DNA of 64,000 bases, from the NCBI GenBank assembly GCA_949825065.1, contig OX463849.1:36165199-36229198 (forward strand), given 5' to 3'. Below are positions 1 to 8,973 of the stretch, in pieces. The DNA comes from Odontocerum albicorne. Its lineage: Eukaryota; Arthropoda; Insecta; Trichoptera; Odontoceridae. The translations under genes were made by a program, and so were the position numbers. Every line of letters begins with the position of its first letter. Within the stretch, counting starts at the first letter, position 1. Below the pieces are notes generated by a model, which saw only the letters and a program-made list of their open reading frames with translations, had not been told where the DNA came from and did no database searches.

Positions 1-149
1 ACTTCCATTTGGCATTGATTATTAAATATTTACAATAGCATATTTTTTGTAGATATAAATAATTTATATCTTTTTAATATTATGGTTAAGAAAAACAAAT
101 TTCCAACAAAATTTTGTAACTTATTAGTAAATCAAAGGTTATGATTATA

Positions 150-835
150 GAAAAAGGTATGGTACAAAATTGTTTGCTATGTATGGGTTAAATCAGAAAA
201 ACTGGAGTAAGTTGATTAGTTCTGTTATTTAGGCAGTATGTTTACGCGTGATGGGTGAGTTATCTAGGCAGTATATTAACGTGTGATGGGTTGAACGAGA
301 AATTGAAAGAAGGATAAATTAAGTATTTGATGTAATGTACAACAATCGCGTTTCATGAAAAGTAGCAAAAATGTATAATAGTGTTTCGGTGCCCCCTGGC
401 GTCTTCGAACTTTGCAGAAGGATAAAAGTAAATTAATGCTGGGGAGATGTGACGCATTTAGAAAAATTGTCAATAATTGAAAGAAGGCGTTATGATGACA
501 TCAGAAATGAATGCATAAATAAACGGGTGCTTTAAGCAGGATGGAGAGAGGAGCTTTAAGACGATTTGGGAATATGAAGAGAATAAAGGTCGAAAGAAAG
601 ATTAAGCGAGTATACAAGAAGTGTTAAATGTTCGCGGAAGAGGTGGACCAAAGAAAACGAGACTCAATACAGCGGACCAAATTTTGAATTGAGGTTAAGT
701 AAATGTGAACAATGGGATAGTGTGCTTGACGAGATGTATGAATGTGAAGGAGGTGAAAGTTTTGTGCTTGGATAGAAAGTTTGGAGATCTGGTCTCTCTA
801 CCTACCCTGCACTAGACACAGCGTGATGATACGTG
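150..835 (+). mobile_element. L1-family LINE relic, 3' part
   Basis: Degenerate non-LTR retrotransposon, many stops. Bases 150-290 match the reverse complement of 40660-40800 (reverse-transcriptase region of another copy). Bases 540-640 decode to a remnant of the FGHVERM-type segment near the end of ORF2. Bases 730-835 match the family 3' end, with a cysteine/asparagine-poor tail reading 'gatagaaagtttggag', then 'ctctacctaccctgc' and a terminal 'gtgatgatacgtgtgt'. The family normally ends in a run of ATGT. It is dead: no frame is continuous. Ends are approximate. Confidence 0.65.
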
Positions 836-1160
836 TGTACCTATAAATTAAATCAAGTCTCTTTGCACTTTATACAAAGAATAATATAATAAAATAAAAA
901 GACAAACTTTGTTACGCCTTTGAGAAAGCAAAATGCTCCTCTCAATGGCGCTGTGGAATTGGAATTCATAGTAAATCAATAGACGTAAGCTTAAAGCTCT
1001 GTAATTGAAAACAGAATGAACTATTGAGTAGATATTTTTAAAGTTGTTTAACAATTGATAAAAATATACATATATCACGTAACGATTTCGTTTCTTTCAC
1101 TTCTCGCAGTTTGCAGTTGAAAAATCTTAGTAAAGCTACTTCCAATAGCCATTCAATTAT
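836..1160. other. no feature recognised
   Basis: AT-rich sequence between a LINE relic and a triplicated repeat. The short reverse-strand open frame here has no recognisable domain. Confidence 0.5.
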
Positions 1161-1366
1161 TTTGAAACCTAGGCATTGTAAGTCTTTCGTGTTCTATCTG
1201 TCGCGTGACTTATGCGTGTGAAATAATTTTTGAAACCTAGGCATTGTAAGTCTTTCGTGTTCTATCTGTCGCGTGACTTATGCGTGTGAAATAATTTTTG
1301 AAACCTAGGCATTGTAAGTCTTTCGTGTTCTATCTGTCGCGTGACTTATGCGTGTGAAATAATTTT
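1161..1366. repeat. 68-bp tandem triplication
   Basis: Three head-to-tail copies of a 68-bp unit starting at 1161, 1229 and 1297. The unit begins 'tttgaaacctaggcattg' and ends 'gcgtgtgaaataat'. The copies look identical, so the expansion is recent. No coding potential. Confidence 0.95.
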
Positions 1367-1504
1367 CTTATATCGTGCTGATTGAAAATGATTTACAATC
1401 AATTTGTGAAAGCACGTGTGATTTACCGATAACAATGCAAACGTTTACCTTAGTCAATAATTATTGGAAAATATATATATTTTCAAAGAATTTTCATAAC
1501 CTTG

Positions 1505-1715
1505 ATGGCTTTCGTTACCTAGTTGGTAAGATTTCTGTCTTCTAAGCCGTAGGTTGCGGATTCGATCAACATTGATCCCCATATTTAAGAAAAATCAAGT
1601 CTGGTTTTTACTGACGGCCTCTCTTAAGATATTTCTGGTACGTTGGAAGACGTGGATCGGTTGTCGGGTTGTGAAATCCCGCCAAGACTATATACAACGA
1701 ATACAATAACTCTAA
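1505..1715 (+). mobile_element. SINE1 copy (tRNA-derived SINE)
   Basis: SINE1 is the commonest short element in the window. Its head resembles a tRNA with RNA polymerase III boxes: A box like 'tggcctagttggtaagacg', B box like 'ggttcgattcc'. The body carries 'ggattccagtctggtttt'. The 3' tail reads 'ctggttggttggaagaga', then 'tgccacatggcaataaacc', and ends in 'gtgtaatacaata'. This copy has 'cctagttggtaag', 'ggttgcggattcgatc', 'aagtctggttttta' and a diverged tail. Non-autonomous, dependent on LINE enzymes. Confidence 0.8.
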
Positions 1716-1838
1716 CAAGATGATGTTTTATTTCGGATAAGTTATTTGAAATAAAATTTTTAAAAAAACCTCCCTTTTTTACCGATAATTAACAAGTCAC
1801 AATGTTTTTACAATTGTTGTTTATAGTTAAGGCATTAA

Positions 1839-2384
1839 CGTTGTGGAGGTTTAAAAATATTTAACGACACCTATAAGCATACCTATAAATGGAGCCAAGT
1901 CCTATTTATAAAAAATATATCAAATGAAATAACCAAAAATATTCCAAGTCACATAAAGCCAGCTTTTTACACTAACTTTAATCTCCGGAAACTCTTATTT
2001 AATGGGAAAGGCAAAAATGGAATACTTAGCAACAGTGGTGTGTATAAACTTTTATGTGCTGACTGTGATAATTTCTATATAGGAAAGACAGGAAGATCTT
2101 TTGAAAAGAGATTTCGTGAACACCAATCTGCCTTAACAAATCCTCTAATTTATTCTGAAATGGCTAATCATTGTCACCGTGAGAATCATACTTTTTCTAT
2201 CGATGATGCCAAATTCTTACATATTAGCGGCAACGGAAATAAATTGGACAGATTAAAGGCCCTAGAAATTTCTAAGTCAATATACCGATCGGAGCATCTG
2301 TTGAACAGTTATTTCCCCAAAATCTCCCCGCTCTTGGCCGAAATTATCCCTAGCCTTCCTCACCCCTCAGCCTCCAACCGTTGA
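1839..2384 (+). pseudogene. Penelope-like element, C-terminal GIY-YIG endonuclease fragment
   Basis: An open frame of about 181 codons runs from just after a TAA at 1836 to the stop at 2382. The C-terminal half reads GVYKLLCADCDNFYIGKTGR followed by SFEKRFREH, the GIY-YIG nuclease signature of Penelope-like retroelements: GVY then YIG about ten residues later, with the conserved Arg and His after it. Upstream residues such as NLRKLLFNGKGKNG are typical of the linker before the nuclease. The reverse transcriptase is absent, so this is a 5'-truncated copy. The enzyme would nick the target DNA to prime reverse transcription in the nucleus. The frame is clean but has no real start codon, so it is a retroelement relic, not a host gene. 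A degraded second copy is at 13795-14170. Confidence 0.9.
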
Positions 2385-2480
2385 AGTGTCTTGTTTGCGC
2401 TCCCCTGAAGATGAGGTGAAAGCCTTGAAACCGGTAAGGTTATACCGTCACAAAAAAGTGGAATAAACAGTGTTTGTTAA
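2385..2480 (+). mobile_element. Penelope-like element 3' end
   Basis: Non-coding 3' terminus continuing from the GIY-YIG frame, through 'ggttataccgtcac' and 'gtggaataaacagtg'. The same segment recurs at 14090-14170, and in inverted orientation at 13861-13920. Confidence 0.75.
2405..2449 (+). ncRNA. hammerhead-ribozyme-like motif in Penelope 3' region
   Basis: Seen: CTGAAGA (2405-2411, fits CUGANGA), GAGG paired with CCTT across a TGAAAG loop (stem II, one G-T wobble), GAAA (2427-2430), then GGTA/TACC as stem III with a bulged C, ending in GTC (2447-2449), the expected cleavage triplet. Known: Penelope-like elements carry hammerhead motifs in their terminal repeats. Missing: I see no convincing adjacent stem I, so activity is doubtful. 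It may be a decayed ribozyme. Confidence 0.5.
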
Positions 2481-3290
2481 AAATAAATTACAATGTTTTT
2501 ACAATTGTTTTTTTTTTTATTAATTTTTCACATAGTCAATTAAAAGAACATGTCGTTTTTATGACGTAAAAATAAGTAACAGGTCTGAAAATCATGTCAA
2601 AAAATAAGTGACCATCTCTTTTTTATGATAACATTCAGCCTTAGCAAACATTCAATTTAAATATATACTTGCTTACTATTATAAATATATTATCGGAAAT
2701 TTTCTGAAATCTTTCGACACAGGTATATATTTGGTCGGATATTGATTCCACCTAAACATCCATATATAAGAAAAATAAAATTACCATTAAATTAATGTAT
2801 ACCTCGTGTTATACTTATATGGTAAATTATTTATAATTTAAGTTGTAATAAATGGCTAAATAATGAATAAATGACACCATTGATAATTGTTTCACTTGAA
2901 TTAGTAGACTACACTCTTTTAATTTAATGATAAATATGACATGCAATGAATTTGATTCCTGTATCAAAAGTTAATCAATATTAAGTATATTTCGTTGAAA
3001 AACAAAGTAATATTAAGTTGAATCTAAAACCTTAAATAATTTATGTGTTGAATGTAAATTTAGGTGATGAATAATAATTAAATCGTGGTATTACCATTAT
3101 ATGCCGAAAGTAGAGCATGTGCTAGAGTGAAGTGTGGTTTAATATTTTAAAAGTGGTAAAGCAAGGATATGGTCATGTCACTCTGGTTGCTTAATATTAT
3201 ATTTACATAGATTTATGTGTGAAGGAACTACGGAGGTCATTGGGTGGCATAAACATATTGATTGGGAATGTGATCGGATTGCTGTATGAT
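2481..3290. other. no feature recognised
   Basis: Very AT-rich sequence with no domain-bearing frame, no clear tandem repeat and no match to the repeat families of this window. Confidence 0.5.
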
Positions 3291-3498
3291 GACGACCTCC
3301 ATGACCTAGTTGGTAAGACGCTTATATCCCAGCTCGGAGGTTACGGGATCGATAACCGTTGGAACCCAGATTTTTTAAAAAAGGATTCCAGTCTGTATCT
3401 CACTCTTTGACATCTTTCTGGTTGTTTGGAAGATATTGCTACATGGCAATAAGTCCGACAGGTTGTACTGTATACAAAGAGAATGTAATACAATAATA
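3291..3498 (+). mobile_element. SINE1 copy, near full length
   Basis: Starts 'gacgacctccatgacctag', has the A box 'cctagttggtaagacgc', a B-box-like 'gggatcgataacc', body 'ggattccagtctg' and tail 'ggaagatattgctacatgg', ending 'gtaatacaataata'. A short open frame through it is an artefact of the SINE. Confidence 0.85.
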
Positions 3499-3534
3499 TA
3501 GTGGGGTTAGTTGAATATGAGGATAAATGACAAA

Positions 3535-4105
3535 GTTTGATAAATAAATTGTATAAATGATGCAGAAAGATTTGAGAAGAAATTATGTGAAATCAAGTCA
3601 TGAAGATAGAAAAGTGTGAAAAGAAAGTAAATGCGATATTTGGGGGATCAATATAGGATTAGGATAAGTTGAGGATTTCTGCAATTTGGGTAATATTTTC
3701 TCAGATGATATAAAAGTTTAGAGGGATATCGTATGCAGTAGGAAACAAAGTCTAAATATCACTAACACTTGTATACTCAAACCGGATAGTATAAAAATCT
3801 ATTAAGATGATTCCACACCCACAGCAGTTTTTTTGTACCAATTTTGATGTATAGGAGGGAAACGTGGGTGTGGAAAGACAGAAAAGACCCAAATAAATAC
3901 TGTAAAAATGGGTGCACTGAAAAAAATACACGTGGCAATGTATGATAGAATACGGAATGAAGTGATAAGGGATGAATGTGAAGTTAAGGCTGATGTATTA
4001 AGTTAGATGAAGAAGAGCATTCTATGATAGTTTGGACATGAAGAACGAATGTATGAAAAATGATTAACAAAACAAATATGTTATAGAGTGCAAATGTGAA
4101 TGGAA
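3535..4105 (+). mobile_element. L1-family LINE relic (reverse-transcriptase thumb to C-terminus)
   Basis: Conceptual translation in broken frames gives family peptides: a degraded remnant of SETWTWKK near 3860, then HVAMYDRIRNEVIRDECEVK and a degraded form of RWFGHVERMNEK. Stops and frameshifts throughout. It lacks the usual ATGT 3' end, and the next fragment lies in opposite orientation. Confidence 0.75.
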
Positions 4106-4121
4106 TGAATAAGTAAATAAT

Positions 4122-4290
4122 ACATACATACCATCACGGCGTTTCCCTGTCGGGGTAGGTAGAGAAGATAACTTCAGCATTTTCTATCGTAACACAAATT
4201 TCTTGCTTTTTCTACATCCGTACACCTTCTCGTACAACTTCTACGATTTCTCCCTCTTTTTACATTTCCTTCTTTCTAAACACCATACAC
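4122..4290 (-). mobile_element. L1-family LINE 3' end
   Basis: Reverse-strand 3' terminus. Plus-strand text 'acataccatcacggcgtttc', then 'tcggggtaggtagagaag', is the complement of the family end, which normally reads 'ctctacctacccc', then 'gtgatggtatgtatgt'. Confidence 0.8.
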
Positions 4291-4924
4291 CTGATCTAAC
4301 CAAGCTTTCATTGGTTTTACTGTCTGTCGTTTCTCGGAATTTCAGTTAACAAGGCTTAACCTATATCTTACAGAAGTCATGAACAAGATAAAAAGTTTTT
4401 TTTTACCGTTTGGTAATTATTAATTAATTCCTTTTGTCAAAAATGTTTAAAACTTAATTTGTTGTGAGACCCGATTGCGAGTATGCGCTACATGATTAAT
4501 TCATTAGCGTATAGCATCAACTCAAATAAATATCTCATCCCACAATCTTCTCCATCTATTTATCACTAATTAATTTAATAAATCGAGAATTATCTTTTAC
4601 TTACGAGTACAATGCCTATAAGTCTTTTTTCGAAAGTGTCTATAATTTTTAGTAACGCAAGTCCTACGTTACTAAAAATATGAACGATAGGGGAAACACG
4701 AAAAATTATAATAATGGTTGAACGGCAGTCTTAAGTCATGATTTGTTTCCGGATTACGAACATTTCAAGTTGGTTTCTAAGGTTACATACGAGTAATTTT
4801 CAATTATCTGATTAGGCATATGCATATATGGAACCTTGGCATAAAAATACACCATTAGAAGACGTTATTGAATACATTTTCATTTTAAAACATTCAAATT
4901 TAGATTTTCCCCCAAATACAAACC
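4291..4924. other. intergenic, one 13-bp-arm hairpin
   Basis: The only structure seen is an inverted repeat at 4645-4679: 'tttttagtaacg', a 9-nt spacer, then 'cgttactaaaaa'. No gene or repeat-family match. Confidence 0.5.
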
Positions 4925-5045
4925 AAGTTTTATACTCTTTCGTCGAAATAGTATAAAGTTGTGAATTTATTGTTATGTCGCAATCTCTTCCAACACAAAA
5001 TAAATAGCTTAAATATACTTTTAATGAAAACCACATTGTCAACTT
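4925..5045 (-). mobile_element. SINE1 tail fragment
   Basis: Complement of the SINE1 body and tail: 'tattgttatgtcgcaatctc', then 'ttccaacacaaaataaat' and 'aatgaaaaccacattg'. Diverged, tRNA head lost. Confidence 0.6.
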
Positions 5046-6119
5046 TTTCAAACAATTAGAGCGTAAATATCACAAGATAGTACTCGTAAAACGTGAGTGA
5101 TACTGGTAACAACCATATTATAAGTTCAAAAAGATTGGGGGAAATGGTATTCGAAGCCATTTATTAAACGGAATCAATCGTTAATATTTATATTGACTGC
5201 CGAAGCTATTGGCTGCCGAAACATCAAGTGACTAATTTATTGTTTGCAAATCACCTACGCCTGTTTTAGATTCTGCATCTATTTGGCTCAGAAACCTTGA
5301 AGATTCTATCCCGATCATATAAAAGTCATCTAAACCTCCAGATTAAGAGTCCTTCTTTACATTATCAGCCCCCCGCCTGCGTGCAAATTAAACGTGTTAC
5401 CAAAACTATAAACGTAATTCATATAGAAAAAAATATTAGAAAATAGTTCATTTATCCATACATATACTCCAAGCACACAACATGCCAGGGCTCAGGAGAC
5501 CCAGTACCATAAAAACAAAAATATGTTCGTACGTGTAACATATACTTCTTAAAGATAGAATAATCAAGATCGAAGAACGAGAATCGTGTCGATATTGAAT
5601 TTTTTTTCTCATTTCAACTCTAATGAGAAAAAAAAAACTATTTATTTTTTCTTATTGAAACTTATTGTCCACAAATCTAGATGAAGAGTTCGTAAACTTT
5701 TCTGATAGTTTATGCAACTAAAAAATAATATTGGGTTTTTAAAGGATATTTAATTGCATTTATGGGGGCATAAAAATATCTTAAATGGCATGTTAGGATG
5801 CCATTTTTCCAAATTTTATTATCATAGTATTACTTTTCAAAAAAGGCACTTTCATGATATTGTGAGATATCAATCAAAGTGTATTTATGACGTACGGTCG
5901 AATAAAAATGTCCAATCTAGTCTTTCTGGAGGTGGACTAAGAATGAGGTAGATCGACTGAGTAATGGAACTTATAACGCGATTTGACAATTGCGTTTGAG
6001 AAGGTTTACGCACAGGGTAGTGGTGACTAGAAACAACTAACTACATAAATGAGCACCTAACTAGATGGACAAACGTTAAGAAAGAAAAACATTTAAGGTC
6101 AAAAGAAAAAAAACCTTTG
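5046..6119. other. no gene recognised
   Basis: AT-rich. A T-run hairpin at about 5600-5634 ('tttttttctcatt' and 'aatgagaaaaaaa') resembles one near 17592-17630. No coding evidence; the 65-codon open frame at 5754 has no recognisable features. Confidence 0.45.
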
Positions 6120-6275
6120 TTTAGCATTATATGGCAACCCATTTAAATCAACTTGAGATGTGTTAAACAGCCAGAGAAGAACTATTTAAAAAAAAAATGA
6201 GTATCAGCTGGGAATCGATTCCGTAACTCTTAAGTTGAAAAACTAGCAATTTATCAACTAGAACACTAAGGTAGC
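6120..6275 (-). mobile_element. SINE1 copy, diverged
   Basis: Reverse-strand reading has 'tagtgttctagttgataa' as the A-box region, 'ggaatcgattcccagc' as the B box, and a diverged tail. It abuts the tail of the L8 LINE fragment at 6290 onward. Confidence 0.65.
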
Positions 6276-6289
6276 CTTTATTTATTAAA

Positions 6290-6581
6290 CGCTTGATTGC
6301 GAAGCAATGTGGTGATCGTATTACCAAGTGGCGATCTCTTCCAACCATTCAGACAAAAGTAACGTAAATTGTAAAATATATTGAAATCATTATTCTCCTG
6401 CACTAAATTCATGAACGACATAAATAGTTAAAATTAAAGTAAAATATAAATCAAATGAAAAAGGAAGGAATAGTGGAGAGGAAAGGAAAATAGGGATTGA
6501 CACATATTACATTACTGACTTGAAATTAAGAGTTTTTTCAGTCGCTTTTTAAAACATGCCTGTGACGTATTGAGTCTAACA
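6290..6581 (-). mobile_element. L8 LINE 3' UTR and tail
   Basis: Reverse-strand sequence directly downstream of the L8 ORF2 fragment. It reads 'ttttcctttcctctccac', then 'tttcatttgatttatat', then 'ttacttttgtctg', then 'ggttggaagagatcgccact', and ends in 'aataaataaagg'. The final part is the same as the SINE1 3' tail, which links this LINE to SINE1. Related 3' ends: 44845-45150, 51515-51830 and 56806-57026. Confidence 0.8.
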
Positions 6582-6956
6582 TTAGTGGGTAACTGATTCC
6601 AGTGTCTCACTGTATGGACAGTAATGAACGGCGTAAAATAAAGGAGTACGGTGAGTTAGGAAAGCCAATAAACAATCTCTGCTTGATGATATTCTTGGCG
6701 AGATAAGAGGGGTTGGCGGAACAGTTAAGAATATTATACAATAGGACAAAATGTGCTTTTTGCGTTTATCATTCATGTTAAAACAGTTCAGTTCTTTCTG
6801 GTATGAAGTGATGTGATCGTACTTTCTAATGTTAAATATAAATCTCAAAGAAACTTTTTGAAAACGCTGCAATTTGTCTAGATGCTCCGCTGTTATATCA
6901 AAATAACATACGTCCACATAATTCAAAATCGGAAAGAGCAGAGATTGCACAAGCAA
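6582..6956 (-). pseudogene. L8 LINE ORF2 C-terminal fragment (Jockey/CR1-like)
   Basis: About 124 codons matching the region after the reverse-transcriptase palm in Jockey/CR1-type ORF2: LLFPILNYVDVCYFDI, then LDKLQRFQKVSLRFIFNIRK, YDHITSYQKEL, and the Ser/Arg-rich stretch before the end (ISSSRDCLLAF). In intact elements this is the thumb and C-terminal region. The palm and endonuclease are missing. The first residues fall on a weak start, so this is a 5'-truncated relic. Its value lies in naming the LINE whose 3' UTR follows at 6290-6581. Confidence 0.85.
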
Positions 6957-7159
6957 AATTTCGATTTTAGTAGCCAGGTATCTATTTAGTAAGTTTTGGG
7001 TTTTCCTAAAATTTTAGTTTTAGTAGGTTATAGAAAACAGTGGTTGTTTAGTAGCTGAAGAAAATTTTTTTGTGGTGATCCGCTTTTGGTAATATTTTAA
7101 ACTCAACTAATCTAAGTTTTGAGAATAGTTACAATAGATACTTTTTCGATGTACCCGTT

Positions 7160-7335
7160 ACAGTTGATAAGACTCTTGTCAATTCATGTCGGTACCGAGA
7201 TTTACTTTAAAACAAAGTTCTTATCTAGTTTTCACTTAAGACCGGTTCAATATTTTTCAGATTGGTTGGAAAAGATAACCACATAGCAATAAGTCTCCTT
7301 GATTGTACTATAAACAACGAGAGTGTAAAACAACA
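7160..7335 (+). mobile_element. SINE1 copy, head degraded
   Basis: 'tagttttcacttaagacc', 'ttcagattggttggaaaaga' and 'aaccacatagcaataagtc' identify body and tail. The tRNA-like part is barely recognisable. Confidence 0.7.
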
Positions 7336-7696
7336 TTTTTTATTAAAAAAGACATGCGAAATGGAGCTTTGAAAAATGAAATAAACACAAATCCACTTTA
7401 ATTTCCTGATATTTATATTGAAACGGATTTTTTTTTATCACTGTACGTGTTACCTGTGTACTTCTTTGCAACTAAGTATCGATTTATTTTATTTCATGGA
7501 AGAAAAATAATTATTTCCACTTAACCTGTGATGGGCCTTAAATTACTGTTTTTATGAAAGATGAACAAAACTAATAACTGTTTTAATTTAATGCTCAGAT
7601 TTCTTGATGACTACCTTTCATTTTACTGAGACTAATGGAGCATTTTACTATGTCTGAAATTTGTTCTCTTTCTAATATTATGGTACATTCATTTAT
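7336..7696. other. no feature recognised
   Basis: AT-rich spacer without coding or repeat signal that I can identify. Confidence 0.45.
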
Positions 7697-7895
7697 GAGA
7701 AAATATGCTTCATCATCATCATCCTGTCGTATAGCTCATGACTGATCATCGTGACTCCCATGATAGCCCTTGACGCTTTCTCTCCATCCATCTCTGCACT
7801 TCGTGAAGATGGTTCTGCTTTTCCATATCTTTCTAAGCTTTGACATCGCATTATTTGCCATTCTAATTCTTCTTTCCACTTCAGTCTCGTAATTT
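7697..7895 (-). mobile_element. L10 LINE 3' fragment with ATC/GAT run
   Basis: The reverse strand decodes to ETEVERRIRMANNAMSKLRK, the segment after the reverse-transcriptase palm, then jumps to a C-terminal piece CRDGWRESVKGYHGSHDDQS and a (GAT)n-type end (plus strand 'catcatcatcatcc'). The jump implies an internal deletion. Confidence 0.6.
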
Positions 7896-7919
7896 AATTT
7901 TTACGATAATATATATTAT

Positions 7920-8076
7920 ATTACACTTTCGTTGTATACATGAGGCAATATCTTCCAGCCAACCGGAAATATGTTAAAGAAGCCTTAAGGGAAAACCAGA
8001 CTAGAATCCTTTTTTTTTTAAATCTGGGTTCCAACGGGAATCGAACCCGCAACCAACCATGCCACGGAGGTCGTCA
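7920..8076 (-). mobile_element. SINE1 copy
   Basis: Complement of the SINE1 consensus: 'ttcgttgtatacatgagg', 'cttccagccaaccgg', 'ggttccaacgggaatcgaac' (B box) and 'gccacggaggtcgtc' (5' start). The region between the A and B boxes is shortened. Confidence 0.85.
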
Positions 8077-8212
8077 GATAATACTGGAACCTAAGTAAAT
8101 AAAGTCAGTATTCCTTTCAATACAGATAAGTAAAAATATACTTAAATGCATTCAAAATATTACCTTCTTGAATGATCACTTCATTCATCCATTTACTTCG
8201 TACTTTAACACT

Positions 8213-8470
8213 CAATGTATCCAAATTGGTGATACGGATGTATTGAAGTAAGTGGCCAGGAAACTACATTGTATGTGGACCTATTAATCGAGTTTTCGGG
8301 TTTAAAACCACTGGGGTAGGCGTGGAAATCATAATTCGTCATCGCAAGTATTGGATATACTCCCGCACGTGAATAAACATCTACACTCTCACACGAATAG
8401 ATCACCCTCCCCCCCCTCCCGGCGAAAGTCGAACGTCTATCAACTAGGCCACATAGGTCGTCAACGATCG
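8213..8470 (-). mobile_element. SINE2 copy
   Basis: A second SINE-like family. The 5' start on the reverse strand is tRNA-like ('gacgacctatgtggcctag'). The body carries 'ccagtggttttaaacccg', 'ctcgattaataggtccaca' and 'aatgtagtttcctggccac'. Relatives at 17880-18060, 21105-21255 and 49755-49930 share the body. A C-rich run on the plus strand (8406-8420) lies between head and body. Confidence 0.65.
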
Positions 8471-8965
8471 TGGTCAATATTTTTTTAACATATGAACTGT
8501 ACTGCTTATGAAATGTATTTTACTGTCATGTTTGTGAATTATTAACATTTGTGTCTGTGAAACATTTTGCACTGTAAAACAGTGCAGTGTATACCGACCT
8601 TAATAGTTCATTTCAGTTTGATTTTCAAGAGAATGTGACTAACTTGTGATTTATATGATAGTCACGTTTGATGACATAAATATGGAGTCGTCACTTGAAA
8701 ATTTATGTTCTCATGTGTCACTCATTAAACTAACGGTACTAGAATATTTACGAGTATAATCAGTGTTTGTACTTGATTCGATATAAGGACCAAGTTTATT
8801 TAATAATTTTTAACTTACTTCTTCTTAACGTATAAAAGGTACTAAATTATTTCTATCCAGAATACTGCAATTAAAACTGCAATGGGAGTTCCACGGATCA
8901 TGTCCTCTTCGGCGCAAGACATCGGCCTCCTTGTATGGACTGCTTCTCATCCCACAGAAAGTTGA
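8471..8965. other. no gene recognised; target region of the hAT insertion
   Basis: Unique-looking sequence. Bases 8883-8965 and 11390-11450 were contiguous before the hAT insertion. They may belong to an older repeat that I cannot name. Confidence 0.4.
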
Positions 8966-8973
8966 TCCATAAC
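8966..8973. repeat. hAT target-site duplication, left
   Basis: TCCATAAC, repeated exactly at 11382-11389. Eight bases is the hallmark of hAT insertion. Confidence 0.9.

Noticed and set aside
8205..8477. 90-codon reverse-strand frame as a gene
   Set aside because: It coincides with SINE2, whose body is repeated at three other loci with stops.
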